DNA of 64,000 nt from Dialister hominis (GTDB taxonomy: Bacteria > Bacillota > Negativicutes > Veillonellales > Dialisteraceae). The position numbers and the translations under genes were made by a program. How positions within the stretch are numbered: the first letter of the stretch is position 1; each line of letters opens with the position of its first letter. This document shows positions 26,809 to 35,892 of the stretch, piece by piece. Location of the stretch: NCBI RefSeq assembly GCF_007164725.1, contig NZ_AP019697.1, positions 1,337,501-1,401,500 of the forward strand. Reading direction: 5' to 3'. The notes beneath the pieces were generated by a model, which was not told where the DNA came from, searched no databases, and saw only the letters and a list, made by a program, of their open reading frames with translations.

Positions 26809-28300
26809 GCGATCTTCTCCTCATATAACGGACTGCTGCATCGTAGATGGCCGCAGGTTCATTTTCAAGGCTTCCGCTCTGCACGCGGATAAGAAGGTTC
26901 TTCATTCCTTCAGGCGTCTTCTCTCCTAAAAGGAGGGGAACACGCTTGTCATAATGAAGTTCCTTTGTTGAAACAGGGATTTCCAGCGCAAGCCGGGACA
27001 TGTATTCTCCGATTTCCTGATGTCCCCTTGTATCGGCGTCCGGATTTCCGCATCCTATAATGTCTGCGATGGAAAGATCTGTCATCTGCAGCATGGCTTC
27101 CGATACATCGGCCGACGTCGGGAATGCTTTTTCTCTGGCAATCTGCCTTATCCACTTGTCGGGATGTGATTTCGGATCGTTGGCAATGGTATGGAATCTC
27201 ATATGATTTTCTACCAGCCAGGTTACACGGTTGACAAAGGCTTTCGGACGTTTCCAGTGCTTCAGGAGCGCTCTGGTCATTTCAGCCCCTTTCTTATCAT
27301 GGCCGTAATCAGTAAGCCGTCCCTTGTGAATGCCCCTGACACCAGGCATTCCTTTGCCTACGTCATGAAGAAGAGCCGCCCAGCGGTTGATGAGTAATGG
27401 TTTTGATGCATCAAGAACGGCCAGTGTGTGATACCAGCCGTCGAACTTATGAAATTCTTTCTGCTGCGGAAGTCCCACCAGGTGAGAGAGTTCCGGAAGA
27501 ATGGCAATTTCCGTTTCTTTGCCGTATTCCGTTGCATGGCAGAAACATTCATTAAGCCCTGTACGCACAAGAAGGTCAAAGCCGCGCGCTGCATGCGGCG
27601 TCACAATCAGCCGGTCTATTTCACTTTCCACTCTCTCAAGCGAAAGTCCCTTCACCCGTTCAAAGGCGGAAGGCATGCCGTCAATCAGTGAACGATCCGC
27701 CATGAAATCCAGCTGTCCCAGAAAACGGCAGGCACGGAAAAGGCGGAGCGCATCCTCTGAAAAGCGCTTGGATGACTCACCGACCGTACGGAGCCTTTTC
27801 CGGTCCAGATCAGAAACGCCATCAAAGTAATCATAAATCACGCCGTCTGCATCGACAGCCATGGCATTGACAGTGAAGTCGCGGCGCATCAGGTCTTCCT
27901 TCAGATCGGATGCAAAATGCACTTCACTTGGACGATGTGCATCCTGCCCGTACGTTTCGCTCCGGAAAGTCGTCACTTCATAGCTCATGCCATCAATGAC
28001 GATGATAACTGTTCCAAAGCGGCGTCCCTCTCCTCCAATGGCTTTCCATCCGCGGCTTTCTGCCACGCGGATCGTTTCATCCGGAAGAGCAGACGTTGTA
28101 ATATCCCAGTCATGAGGCTCAAGCTTCATCATCAGATCCCTGACGCAGCCGCCCACGATAAATGCTTCAAATCCATCTTCATGAAATGCACGCAAAATAC
28201 GCATTGCACCCTTGTCTATGAGTCCGATCCTTTCGTCAGAAGACAGATTTTCAAATCCTTTTTTATGAAAGTAAGAAGAAACCGCCCCCAAGAATCCCAT
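26801..28300 (-). CDS. cca: CCA tRNA nucleotidyltransferase with HD domain
   Basis: Protein of 499 aa that adds or repairs the 3' CCA of tRNAs. The class II nucleotidyltransferase core shows FIVGGCVRDLMM (about 46-57) and the metal-binding HDWDITTSA. RRDFTVNAMA and RACRFLGQLDF follow. A C-terminal HD region has ALLHDVGKGMPGVRG (about 312-326), so it may also have phosphohydrolase activity. All tRNA genes in this window already encode CCA, so a repair role is likely. SD GGAGGGAG. Operon with the PBP gene. Confidence 0.92.
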   Translation of the reverse strand: MGFLGAVSSYFHKKGFENLSSDERIGLIDKGAMRILRAFHEDGFEAFIVGGCVRDLMMKLEPHDWDITTSALPDETIRVAESRGWKAIGGEGRRFGTVIIVIDGMSYEVTTFRSETYGQDAHRPSEVHFASDLKEDLMRRDFTVNAMAVDADGVIYDYFDGVSDLDRKRLRTVGESSKRFSEDALRLFRACRFLGQLDFMADRSLIDGMPSAFERVKGLSLERVESEIDRLIVTPHAARGFDLLVRTGLNECFCHATEYGKETEIAILPELSHLVGLPQQKEFHKFDGWYHTLAVLDASKPLLINRWAALLHDVGKGMPGVRGIHKGRLTDYGHDKKGAEMTRALLKHWKRPKAFVNRVTWLVENHMRFHTIANDPKSHPDKWIRQIAREKAFPTSADVSEAMLQMTDLSIADIIGCGNPDADTRGHQEIGEYMSRLALEIPVSTKELHYDKRVPLLLGEKTPEGMKNLLIRVQSGSLENEPAAIYDAAVRYMRRRSHE

Positions 28301-28424
28301 GGTTCTCCCTCCTGTATGAATGTATATCTATTATTATATACTGAATTGGAATGGCGGGCAAAAACAGTTATGCGAAATATTTCGATTTTATAATTCAAAT
28401 ATTTGATAAAAATCCCGTTTGAGC

Positions 28425-28465
28425 AAAAAAAGACCCATATCCTGAAATGGACATGAGTCTTTTTA
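28425..28465 (-). terminator. Terminator after malic enzyme gene
   Basis: Minus-strand stem AAAAAGACTCATGTCC/GGATATGGGTCTTTTTTT. Confidence 0.85.
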
Positions 28466-28479
28466 TTATCGTATAAAAT

Positions 28480-28513
28480 TACATTCAACGATTAGTTACA
28501 TTCAACGATTAGT
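28480..28513. repeat. 17-bp tandem duplication at malic enzyme stop
   Basis: TTACATTCAACGATTAG occurs twice back to back. The copy nearer the gene includes the stop codon; the second lies between stop and terminator. Confidence 0.8.
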
Positions 28514-29720
28514 CTTTGTACTGAGCTGGAAGTTCAGTTGCTCTTGCTACGCCTGTCTTGATAGCAGCTTCTGCTACAGCCTTTGCGACGACATGAGGAA
28601 CTCTCTTGTCGAATACGTCAACGACAACATGCTTCGGATCCAGTGTGCACTGTGTAGCCAGATCAGCCAGAGCATGAGCAGCAGCCAGTTTCATTTCTTC
28701 ATTGATCTGGCGTGCGCGTACGTCGAGAGCGCCGCGGAACAGGCCCGGGAATACGGAAGAGTTGTTTACCTGGTTCGGCATATCGCTTCTGCCGGAGCCA
28801 TAGATGTAAACGCCTTTTTCTTCAGCTTCTTCATACATGATTTCCGGAACCGGGTTTGCCATAGCGAAGACAATGCTCTTGTCTGCCATGGTCTTCAGAG
28901 CGTCATTGTTGAATACGCCAGGAGCGGAGCAGCCGATGAGTACGTCTGCGCCTTTGACAGCATCAGCAAATGTTCCCTGCTTGTTTTCCGGGTTTGTTTT
29001 CTTGATCAGTTCCATCTGGACTCTGTCGCGTTTTCCATTGTCAAAGAGAATGCCTTTGGAATTCAGGATGGTCATGTTTTCAGCCTTTACGCCGTCTTCC
29101 AGAAGCAGTTTTGCAATAGCTGTGCCTGCAGCGCCTGCGCCGTTGATAACGACTTTGATGTCTTCGATCTTCTTGTTAACGACTTTCAGAGCACCGAGCA
29201 GTGCTGCGAGAGCTGCAATAGCTGTGCCGTGCTGGTCATCATGGAATACCGGAATATTCATGATTTTCTTCAGTTCGTCTTCAATGTCATAGCATTTCGG
29301 GGAAGAGATATCTTCGAGGTTGATGCCTGCGAAGTTCTTTTCCAGAAGCTTTACTGTATGAATGAATTCATCTTTGTCTTTGGTGTCAAGAACGATCGGA
29401 ATCGCATCAATGTTGCCAAATTTCTTGTACAGAGCAGATTTGCCTTCCATAACCGGCATGGAAGCAGCAGCTCCGATATCGCCAAGGCCCAGTACGCGGG
29501 TGCCGTCGGAAATAACTGCTACGACATTGCCTCTCCAGGTCATGGTCAGGGACAGATCTTCGTCGTCCTTAATAGCAAGGCACGGAGCGGAAACGCCCGG
29601 TGTATATACGATAGCCAGATCGTGGCCGTCGTTCAGTTCAGCATTCAGTTCAGTCTTGATCATCTGATGCTTTTCTTTTCTAAGCTCAATGGCTTCCTGT
29701 CTAAGTTTCTCGGTATCCAT
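28509..29720 (-). CDS. NAD(P)-dependent malic enzyme (oxaloacetate-decarboxylating)
   Basis: Protein of 403 aa converting malate to pyruvate and CO2. It has the malic enzyme N-terminal block YTPGVSAPCLAI (about 39-50), VISDGTRVLGLGDIGAAASM, the metal-binding HDDQHGTAIA, and the Rossmann dinucleotide motif INGAGAAGTAIAKLLL (about 192-207). The short bacterial type lacks a phosphotransacetylase extension. The cofactor preference cannot be assigned by eye. SD AGGAGG. It follows speD by 23 bases with no terminator between, so cotranscription is possible. Confidence 0.92.
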   Translation of the reverse strand: MDTEKLRQEAIELRKEKHQMIKTELNAELNDGHDLAIVYTPGVSAPCLAIKDDEDLSLTMTWRGNVVAVISDGTRVLGLGDIGAAASMPVMEGKSALYKKFGNIDAIPIVLDTKDKDEFIHTVKLLEKNFAGINLEDISSPKCYDIEDELKKIMNIPVFHDDQHGTAIAALAALLGALKVVNKKIEDIKVVINGAGAAGTAIAKLLLEDGVKAENMTILNSKGILFDNGKRDRVQMELIKKTNPENKQGTFADAVKGADVLIGCSAPGVFNNDALKTMADKSIVFAMANPVPEIMYEEAEEKGVYIYGSGRSDMPNQVNNSSVFPGLFRGALDVRARQINEEMKLAAAHALADLATQCTLDPKHVVVDVFDKRVPHVVAKAVAEAAIKTGVARATELPAQYKD

Positions 29721-29743
29721 AAAAAACCTCCTGAATAATAAAA

Positions 29744-30511
29744 TTAATCTTTTATAGCCGGCATATTCCTGCCGTTAAAGATTTCATACATTTCCTGCTT
29801 GAGCAGGCGGCGGATTCTCTTTACTTCCTTCTTGTCGAGTTCCTTTTCCGTCGTGTCAAACAAATAGTTGTCCAGCTTGAAATCATGAATCAGCATCTTT
29901 GTGTGGAAAATATTTTCCTGATAGACGTTGACGTCAATCATATCATAGCGGTGGCGGAGATCCGGCGACATATAATTCTGGATGGAATTAATTCTGTGGT
30001 CGATATAGATCTTCTTGCCATTGACATCCCTGGTGAATCCCCTGACACGATAGTCAGTGATTACGATGTCTGCATCAAATGACTTCAGCAAATAGTTGAG
30101 CGCCTTCAAAGGAGAGATTTTCCCGCAGGTCGATACATCGATGTCTGCGCGGAATGTGCAGATCCCATCCTGAGGATGCATTTCGGGATATGTGTGAACA
30201 GTGATATGGCTCTTGTCCAGATGCATGACCACATCCTGCTTTTCCACTTCTTCCTCTGCAATCAGCATCGTCACGCTGGCGCCCTGCGGATCATAATCCT
30301 GCTGGGCCGTATTCAGCACGATGGCACCGATCGTATCAGCAACCTTATTCAAAATCTGGGTCAGTCTTTCTGCACTGTACTGCTCATCAATATAAGCAAT
30401 GTACTTTTTTCTTTCCTGTTCTGTACTGGCATAACAAATGTCGTACATATTGAAGCTGAGCGTCTTCGTCAAATTGTTGAAGCCGAACAGTTTAAGCTTA
30501 CCTCTTTTCAT
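29744..30511 (-). CDS. speD: S-adenosylmethionine decarboxylase proenzyme
   Basis: Protein of 255 aa of the long SpeD class. It supplies decarboxylated SAM for spermidine synthesis. The self-cleavage and pyruvoyl-forming site is the Ser in [13 protein letters not shown] (about residue 118), and the Cys-containing [13 protein letters not shown] fits the proton-donor segment. The start at 30511 ([12 protein letters not shown]) is favoured by resemblance to the family's N-terminus; upstream in-frame Met at 30532 is an alternative. No spermidine synthase gene is in the window. Confidence 0.9.
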   Translation of the reverse strand: MKRGKLKLFGFNNLTKTLSFNMYDICYASTEQERKKYIAYIDEQYSAERLTQILNKVADTIGAIVLNTAQQDYDPQGASVTMLIAEEEVEKQDVVMHLDKSHITVHTYPEMHPQDGICTFRADIDVSTCGKISPLKALNYLLKSFDADIVITDYRVRGFTRDVNGKKIYIDHRINSIQNYMSPDLRHRYDMIDVNVYQENIFHTKMLIHDFKLDNYLFDTTEKELDKKEVKRIRRLLKQEMYEIFNGRNMPAIKD

Positions 30512-30637
30512 GAAGTAAACTGACACCCCCATCCTTATTCTTACCCGGAATGGAACATTCCAATTATAACATAGAGTCAAATAGATTGAAAACGATTTAT
30601 ATCTTGTATACTTATTCTGTATAGATATCGATTAAGA

Positions 30638-31225
30638 CTATAATTTTTTTAGCTCATTGAGCAGCGCCTGGATGGCTTTTCCGCGATGGCTGATCTTGTT
30701 TTTCTCCTCCATGGAGATTTCTGCCATCGTCTTGCCATACTGCGGCAGGTAGAACAGCGGATCATATCCAAAGCCGCCGTTTCCTTTGTAGAAATCACGG
30801 ATGATGCCCTCGCAGGTACCTTCTGCTGTGATTTCCTTTCCATCCGGCCATACAAGTGCAATGACGCATACATAATGGCCCTTGCGGTCATCTCCGGTAT
30901 ACGGTTTCAGGTCTTCCACAAGTTTTCTGTTGTTGGCCTCATCATCGCCATGCTTTCCTGCATAACGGGCGGAATAAACACCCGGGCGGTCGCCTAAAAC
31001 ATCTGCAATGATGCCGGAGTCATCTGACAGCACGGGAAGATTTGTGACTTTGGCGTAATAATGCGCTTTCTGCAGTGCATTTTCTTTGAAAGTTTTTCCA
31101 GTCTCCTCCGGATCTGGTGCATCAGAGACATCAGCAACAGGAACAGCTTCCCAGCCTATTTCAGAGAATACTTTCTGAAATTCCCTGATTTTTCCTTTAT
31201 TATGAGTTGCAAGAACCAGCTTCAT
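30638..31225 (-). CDS. rdgB: XTP/dITP diphosphatase (Ham1 family)
   Basis: Protein of 195 aa that hydrolyses non-canonical purine nucleotides such as dITP and XTP to protect DNA and RNA. Motifs: LATHNKGKIREFQKVF at the start (nucleotide binding), VLSDDSGIIADVLGDRPGVY (metal and catalytic Asp) and GGFGYDPLFYLP near residue 150, then SHRGKA. Start 31225 has AAAGGCAGGG upstream. It follows the HsdM/HsdS-like gene by 36 bases on the same strand. Confidence 0.95.
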   Translation of the reverse strand: MKLVLATHNKGKIREFQKVFSEIGWEAVPVADVSDAPDPEETGKTFKENALQKAHYYAKVTNLPVLSDDSGIIADVLGDRPGVYSARYAGKHGDDEANNRKLVEDLKPYTGDDRKGHYVCVIALVWPDGKEITAEGTCEGIIRDFYKGNGGFGYDPLFYLPQYGKTMAEISMEEKNKISHRGKAIQALLNELKKL

Positions 31226-31260
31226 TAATTTACCCTGCCTTTCATTTATGACCACTCGAT

Positions 31261-32739
31261 TTATGCCTGACCATGTCCCATCATCAGGGCGACGGAATCT
31301 CTCTTAGCATTTCTCCAGGCTTCTTCTGCCTTTGCCAGCGATTCAGCTGTCTTGCAGCAGAGCGCATCTGCTTCGCGGATAACCATATCATCCGCCTTGG
31401 GAAGCGGCAGCCTGAGAATCCGTTCCGTTATTAAATGGTATGAATACCCTGCTTTCATCGTATTAAGGAAAAGCTGGCCGACCGGGCCGTCCAAGTACAG
31501 TTTCAAGTACCAGGAAGTGTACCTGCCTGAAGGGCGGAATGCCAAGATGCCAGGTGCAAGAACGCAGGATGTCCCTTCCGGAATGACGGCGGTCTTCACA
31601 CTTCCATCCCTGACTGTAATGACAAGATCGCCGCTTCTGACAGCAATCCCTTCATCGCCTTCTTCTGCCGGCGCTGAGGAAATAAGGTCTTTCCTGATTC
31701 CTGAATCAGAAATGCCTTCTGCAGAAAGGCCGTCATAATATCCGGCGGAAAGTCTTCCAGGCATGAGACCTTCGAACACTTTTCCGATGGAATGATCGAG
31801 ATCCAGAATATTTCCTGCAAGGATCGACTGAAGCGCAGGAGATCCATTGTATGCGTAGATATCGATATTCCAGTCGTCAGCTGCTGCAAAATCTTCAGAA
31901 GAAAGCTTAAGCGTATCATACCCATGGAAAGCGCCGGCTTCAAATCCGGATTCGCCAAATGATACGGCAGGCGACTTTTCTCCTGCAAACCGGAGGAATG
32001 CGTACTCCTTGCCGCCTAAATCTGTATCATAATAAGAAACGAGTTTTCCTTCAGCGGCCAGAGCCTTTCGTGCGTCTTCTGCTTCCTCACTGTTTTCAAG
32101 AAGAAGCGCATATGGAATCAAAACATCCATCGTGCCCTTCTCTGAAAGTCTTCTGGTGATCGAGGCAGCATGCGCAATGCTGCTTGTTTCCCAGTTGAAT
32201 ATGTAATTATATGCTTCCGTGTCAGCATCAAGTTCTTCCTCCATCATCATCCGCCCTCGAGGGAAGACCATATGGAGCTTTTCTTTCCATTCCGGCGAAT
32301 TCATGGCAAGAGCTATTCTCTTCGTCGTCAGATCCTTGAAAAGATCATCCAAAACAGGAAGGTAGTTTTCTGCGCCGGAGAAAAGGATTGTCTGTCCTGC
32401 TTCTTCTGCCTTCTTTCCTGCTTCCTTGAGAAGAGCTCTGACTTCCTGACGCGCTGTGCCTGCTCCCGGTGCAAAGGCCATCGGATCCACGCGTAGCGCG
32501 AGTGTATACACTCTGGCATACGTATCGGCATCCCCTTCATAAAGGCCCAGGCGGTCAGCCGTCTTCTTCATATTTTCATACAGATCTTCAATGGAAATGC
32601 CATACTGGGCATTCGACGGATTGCTGAAAAGGAAATAGTCCAGATACCTTGCACGCATGACTTCCTGGAAGATATTTTCTTCCGGTACGCCATAGCGTCC
32701 AAATGTATTCGTTGCATCAATAATATCCTGTGGAGTCAT
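31261..32739 (-). CDS. Orphan protein resembling an HsdM-like Rossmann domain fused to an HsdS-like target recognition domain
   Basis: Protein of 492 aa of unassigned function. Residues about 120-290 resemble the N6-adenine methylase core of HsdM in pattern (TILFSGAENYLPVLDDLF; DVLIPYALLLENSEEAEDAR) but the catalytic NPPF/Y is absent; the corresponding place reads YNYIFNWE. Residues about 360-480 resemble an HsdS recognition half-domain (SGDLVITVRDGSVKTAVIPE, then LYLDGPVGQLFLNTMKAGYS and RILRLPLPKAD) with a following helix. No hsdR or second hsd gene is near. It may be a domesticated or inactive DNA-binding relative. Start 32739 has GAAAGGAAG upstream. It sits upstream of rdgB. Confidence 0.6.
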   Translation of the reverse strand: MTPQDIIDATNTFGRYGVPEENIFQEVMRARYLDYFLFSNPSNAQYGISIEDLYENMKKTADRLGLYEGDADTYARVYTLALRVDPMAFAPGAGTARQEVRALLKEAGKKAEEAGQTILFSGAENYLPVLDDLFKDLTTKRIALAMNSPEWKEKLHMVFPRGRMMMEEELDADTEAYNYIFNWETSSIAHAASITRRLSEKGTMDVLIPYALLLENSEEAEDARKALAAEGKLVSYYDTDLGGKEYAFLRFAGEKSPAVSFGESGFEAGAFHGYDTLKLSSEDFAAADDWNIDIYAYNGSPALQSILAGNILDLDHSIGKVFEGLMPGRLSAGYYDGLSAEGISDSGIRKDLISSAPAEEGDEGIAVRSGDLVITVRDGSVKTAVIPEGTSCVLAPGILAFRPSGRYTSWYLKLYLDGPVGQLFLNTMKAGYSYHLITERILRLPLPKADDMVIREADALCCKTAESLAKAEEAWRNAKRDSVALMMGHGQA

Positions 32740-32835
32740 ATCCAATCTTCCTTTCGTTTTTGACTTCAATTGTTATCATTATACTTCACAGAGCCATTGA
32801 TGCGCTACCTTGCGCAAATACGGCTGTCTTAACCG

Positions 32836-32869
32836 AAAAAAACGCACATGGAATTCCATGTGCGTTTTT
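32836..32869 (-). terminator. Terminator after rpsI
   Basis: Perfect stem AACGCACATGGAA/TTCCATGTGCGTT with T-run. Confidence 0.9.
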
Positions 32870-32884
32870 GCCGTAATCCAACGA

Positions 32885-33277
32885 TTAACGCTTGGAGAAC
32901 TGGCTTGCTTTTCTTGCTTTCTTGAGACCGTATTTCTTACGTTCTTTCATTCTCGGGTCACGGGTCAGAAGACCTGCGCTCTTCAGCAGTTTTCTGTAGT
33001 CAGCGTCTACGTCGAGCAGTGCGCGGCTGATGCCATGACGGATAGCACCTGCCTGGCCTGTACGTCCGCCGCCTTTAACGTTAGCAATAACGTCATATGC
33101 GGAGGTTGTGCCTGTCAGTTCAAGTGGCTGTTTAATGATCAGTTCGAGAGTTGCAAGATCGAAATAATCTTTCAGTTCACGACCGTTGATTGTAATGTTT
33201 CCCTGTCCCGGTACCAGACGGACTCTGGCAACGGATGTTTTTCTGCGGCCAGTGCCGTAGTATGTAGCTTCTGCCAT
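32885..33277 (-). CDS. rpsI: 30S ribosomal protein S9
   Basis: Protein of 130 aa. It begins [20 protein letters not shown] and ends with the family's basic tail [18 protein letters not shown], which reaches into the ribosomal P site. Length is standard. It follows rplM by 24 bases, the usual bacterial order. Confidence 0.97.
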   Translation of the reverse strand: MAEATYYGTGRRKTSVARVRLVPGQGNITINGRELKDYFDLATLELIIKQPLELTGTTSAYDVIANVKGGGRTGQAGAIRHGISRALLDVDADYRKLLKSAGLLTRDPRMKERKKYGLKKARKASQFSKR

Positions 33278-33301
33278 TTCTTATATTTCCTTCCCTTCTG
33301 G

Positions 33302-33742
33302 TTAACGGATATTGAGCTTCAGTTCTTCAGGTTTCTGAGCTGCGTGCGGATGTTCTGCACCAGCATAAACATGAAGCTTACGATACATCTGAGCGCCAAG
33401 TTTGTTCTTCGGAAGCATGCCGCGAATAGCATGTTCAACAACCCAAGCTGGTTTTTCACGAAGAGCGTCCCCGGCTTTCTGGTATCTATCTCCGCCGATG
33501 TAACCGGTGTAGTGGAAGTATACCTTCTTCAGTTCTTTCTTGCCTGTCAGAACGACTTTATCTGCGTTGATGACGATAACGTTGTCGCCTGTATCAACAT
33601 GCGGTGTGTAAGTAGGTTTATTTTTGCCTGTGAGGACTTTAGCTACACTAGCTGCCAGACGGCCAAGTGTCAGTCCTTCTGCATCAACAATATACCATTT
33701 ACGGGTGATGTTTCCCGCATTGGCCATAAATGTGCTTTTCAT
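33302..33742 (-). CDS. rplM: 50S ribosomal protein L13
   Basis: Protein of 146 aa with WYIVDAEGLTLGRLAASVAK, GDNVIVINADKVVLTGKK and MLPKNKLGAQMYRKLHVYAG, all L13 hallmarks. The start at 33742 (MKSTFMANAG) is preceded by AGGAGGAATC; the frame extends further upstream into the leader but without support. Driven by a consensus promoter with an 85-base structured leader. Confidence 0.97.
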   Translation of the reverse strand: MKSTFMANAGNITRKWYIVDAEGLTLGRLAASVAKVLTGKNKPTYTPHVDTGDNVIVINADKVVLTGKKELKKVYFHYTGYIGGDRYQKAGDALREKPAWVVEHAIRGMLPKNKLGAQMYRKLHVYAGAEHPHAAQKPEELKLNIR

Positions 33743-33784
33743 TATAAATGATTCCTCCTGAATACTAAACAGAACCGCAAGATA

Positions 33785-33819
33785 TTGTCTTTCCTCCGGG
33801 GCTAGTGGTTTCCGGACAA
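33785..33819 (-). promoter_or_regulatory. Structured leader hairpin of rplM-rpsI
   Basis: Minus-strand TTGTC plus CCGG pair with CCGG and GACAA around the loop, between promoter and SD. This is a candidate autoregulatory L13 leader; assignment to the described L13 leader family is not certain. Confidence 0.45.
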
Positions 33820-33833
33820 ATCTCACAAGAGGT

Positions 33834-33863
33834 ATTATACCTTTTACGGAGAGTTCATGTCAA
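33834..33863 (-). promoter_or_regulatory. Promoter of rplM-rpsI
   Basis: Minus-strand TTGACA (33858-33863), 18-bp spacer and TATAAT (33834-33839). Confidence 0.85.
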
Positions 33864-34079
33864 GTAAAAATAAAGACTTTTTTCTTCATTTCCTTTAGAT
33901 TTCATAGGAAATTCTTTTTATATTTTACTATACATTATATATCAAGGAAATGAACAAATCTTGGATGATAGATATGTGCTGTTCCTCAAATGATTTCAAT
34001 CCGCCAATTAAGGCTACATCTTAAGATAGACTCATCCTCAACGTGTATATTTATTACTAAATGGCATATGTTTTTGCTA

Positions 34080-34108
34080 TTGACGTATAGGTTGGTGTGT
34101 TGTATTCT
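34080..34108 (+). promoter_or_regulatory. Promoter of cstA
   Basis: TTGACG (34080-34085), 17-bp spacer and TATTCT (34103-34108). It predicts a leader of about 245 nt. Confidence 0.65.
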
Positions 34109-34358
34109 AATATTCGTAAAGTGCAACGGATGAGAACATTAAATCATGTTTCCGATAAAGGCTCATCCAACATTTAATTACGAAACACAGGAAAGAAGGT
34201 GTCACGCTGCCGGATGCGGATCGAAACTCCGTTTCCATGATTTGAGATGAAGTATGCCGCTTGTGCCGATAGCCGCAAGGCTTTCTGCGGTTCTGGGCAG
34301 AAGCGCCGGATTCATCAGGAGTGTATTCATTATTTTTTTATTTGGGGAGGTATTTCCT

Positions 34359-35819
34359 TTGATAACCTTTTTACTTGCGCTGGCCGCTTTAATCACAGGC
34401 TACTTTATCTACGGCCGCATCGTTGATCACTTCTTTGGTCCTGACGACCGTCAGACGCCTGCCACGATCCACAACGACGGCGTTGACTACATTCCGCTTC
34501 CTACATGGAAAGTTTTCCTGATCCAGCTGCTCAACATCGCTGGTCTGGGACCGATCTTCGGCGCTCTTGGCGGCGCTCTCTGGGGTCCATCCGTTTACTT
34601 ATGGATTGTCCTCGGTACCATTTTCGCCGGCGGCGTACATGACTACCTCTCCGGCATGATGTCCATCCGTGAAGACGGACACAGTATTTCTGAAATCGTT
34701 GGCCACCAGATGGGCAGCACCATGCTGAACATCATGCGTGTCTTCTCTGTCATTCTTCTTATCCTCGTCGGCACCGTATTCATGACAGGCCCGGCAATGC
34801 TCCTAGCAAAACTGACCAGCTGGGAAGTTCTCCCATGGCTCATCGTCGTTCTTGCCTACTACTTCCTGGCTACCATGCTCCCGATCGATAAGATCATTGC
34901 ACGTTTCTATCCGATTTTCGGTATCTGCCTCATCATCATGGCTGTCGGCATCGCAGGCGGCATGCTCTTCGGCGTAGGCGGACACACAATGCCTGAAATG
35001 GTTTTCGCTAACCTGTATCCGGGAGAAAACCAGCTCCCAATCTGGCCGTTAATGTTCATCACCGTTGCTTGCGGCGCTATTTCCGGCTTCCATTCCACCC
35101 AGTCCCCTCTCATGGCCCGCTGCCTGAAAGATGAACGTCTCGGACGTCCAGTATTCTACGGCGCCATGGTTGCAGAAGGTGTCATTTGCCTGATCTGGGC
35201 AGCTGCAGGCGTTACATTCTTCGACGGCACAAGCGGCCTTCAGGCAGCTCTGAAAGCCGGCGGCCCTGGCGGTGCAGTTTATGATATCTGCGTCGGCTAC
35301 ATGGGTACCGGCATCGGCGCAATCCTCGCTATGCTCGGCGTCGTTGCATGCCCGATCACCTCTGGTGATACTGCATTCCGCGCAGCTCGTCTGACCCTTG
35401 CTGACTGGTTCAAGATCGATCAGGTCGGCCTTGTAAAACGTCTTGCATTCGCAGTTCCGCTTCTCGGCATCGGTGCCGTTCTTTCTCAGATGAACTTCAA
35501 CATTATCTGGCGTTACTTCTCCTGGACAAACCAGACACTCGCTATGATCGTTCTCTGGACCGGCGCAGTTTACCTCTATCGTCACTGTGAAGGCAAAGCA
35601 TGGCTCATGGCATGCATTCCGGCAACATTCATGTCCGTTGTCACCTCCACTTACATCCTTCAGGCTAAGGAAGGCCTCGAACTGGCTACTTCCATCACTT
35701 ACCCGGCAGGCATCGTATTCGGTGCAGTCTGCCTGGCACTCTACCTGAAAGCGACTGTTTTCAAGAAGAACTCTTCTTCCAATGAAGAGCTGGAAGCAGC
35801 TCCTGTTGAAAACAACTGA
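34359..35819 (+). CDS. cstA: Carbon starvation protein CstA (peptide/pyruvate transporter family)
   Basis: Protein of 486 aa with numerous membrane segments. Family blocks include IYGRIVDHFFGPDDRQTPA near the N-terminus, GPIFGALGGALWGPSVYLW, AGGVHDYLSGMMSIREDGHS and GDTAFRAARLTLADW. CstA-type proteins import peptides or pyruvate. The start is assigned to TTG at 34359 (ITFLLALAALITGYF) because GGGGAGGT lies eight bases upstream and the family begins with this sequence; an upstream ATG at 34254 would precede the SD. It is monocistronic. In this window it lies near a peptidase/transporter cluster. Confidence 0.9.
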   Translation: MITFLLALAALITGYFIYGRIVDHFFGPDDRQTPATIHNDGVDYIPLPTWKVFLIQLLNIAGLGPIFGALGGALWGPSVYLWIVLGTIFAGGVHDYLSGMMSIREDGHSISEIVGHQMGSTMLNIMRVFSVILLILVGTVFMTGPAMLLAKLTSWEVLPWLIVVLAYYFLATMLPIDKIIARFYPIFGICLIIMAVGIAGGMLFGVGGHTMPEMVFANLYPGENQLPIWPLMFITVACGAISGFHSTQSPLMARCLKDERLGRPVFYGAMVAEGVICLIWAAAGVTFFDGTSGLQAALKAGGPGGAVYDICVGYMGTGIGAILAMLGVVACPITSGDTAFRAARLTLADWFKIDQVGLVKRLAFAVPLLGIGAVLSQMNFNIIWRYFSWTNQTLAMIVLWTGAVYLYRHCEGKAWLMACIPATFMSVVTSTYILQAKEGLELATSITYPAGIVFGAVCLALYLKATVFKKNSSSNEELEAAPVENN

Positions 35820-35827
35820 TCCATAAT

Positions 35828-35865
35828 AAAAACACTCCGCGAGGGAAGGCGCGGGGTGCTTTTTT
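35828..35865 (+). terminator. Terminator after cstA
   Basis: Stem CACTCCGCG/CGCGGGGTG followed by CTTTTTT. Confidence 0.88.
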
Positions 35866-35892
35866 ATTGCTCTTTTATCTATTGCAAATTCA

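Larger units (their letters stand above)
33743..34358. other. Divergent intergenic region rplM / cstA
   Basis: About 615 bp. The left part holds the rplM leader and promoter. The middle, 33865-34075, is AT-rich with nothing recognised. The right part holds the cstA promoter (34080-34108) and a leader of about 245 nt with stems, including GGATGAG/CTCATCC and CCGCA/TGCGG. The leader matches no riboswitch class that could be recognised. Confidence 0.55.

Noticed and set aside
28593-29738. 381-codon plus-strand frame antisense to the malic enzyme gene
   Set aside because: Mirror of a well-supported gene; no SD and no known motif.
32810-33751. 313-codon plus-strand frame antisense to rpsI and rplM
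   Set aside because: Covers two ribosomal protein genes on the minus strand and their intergenic SD.
34115-34358. Known riboswitch in the cstA leader
   Set aside because: SAM, cobalamin, TPP, lysine, THF, c-di-GMP and ydaO-type core sequences were looked for by eye and none fitted.
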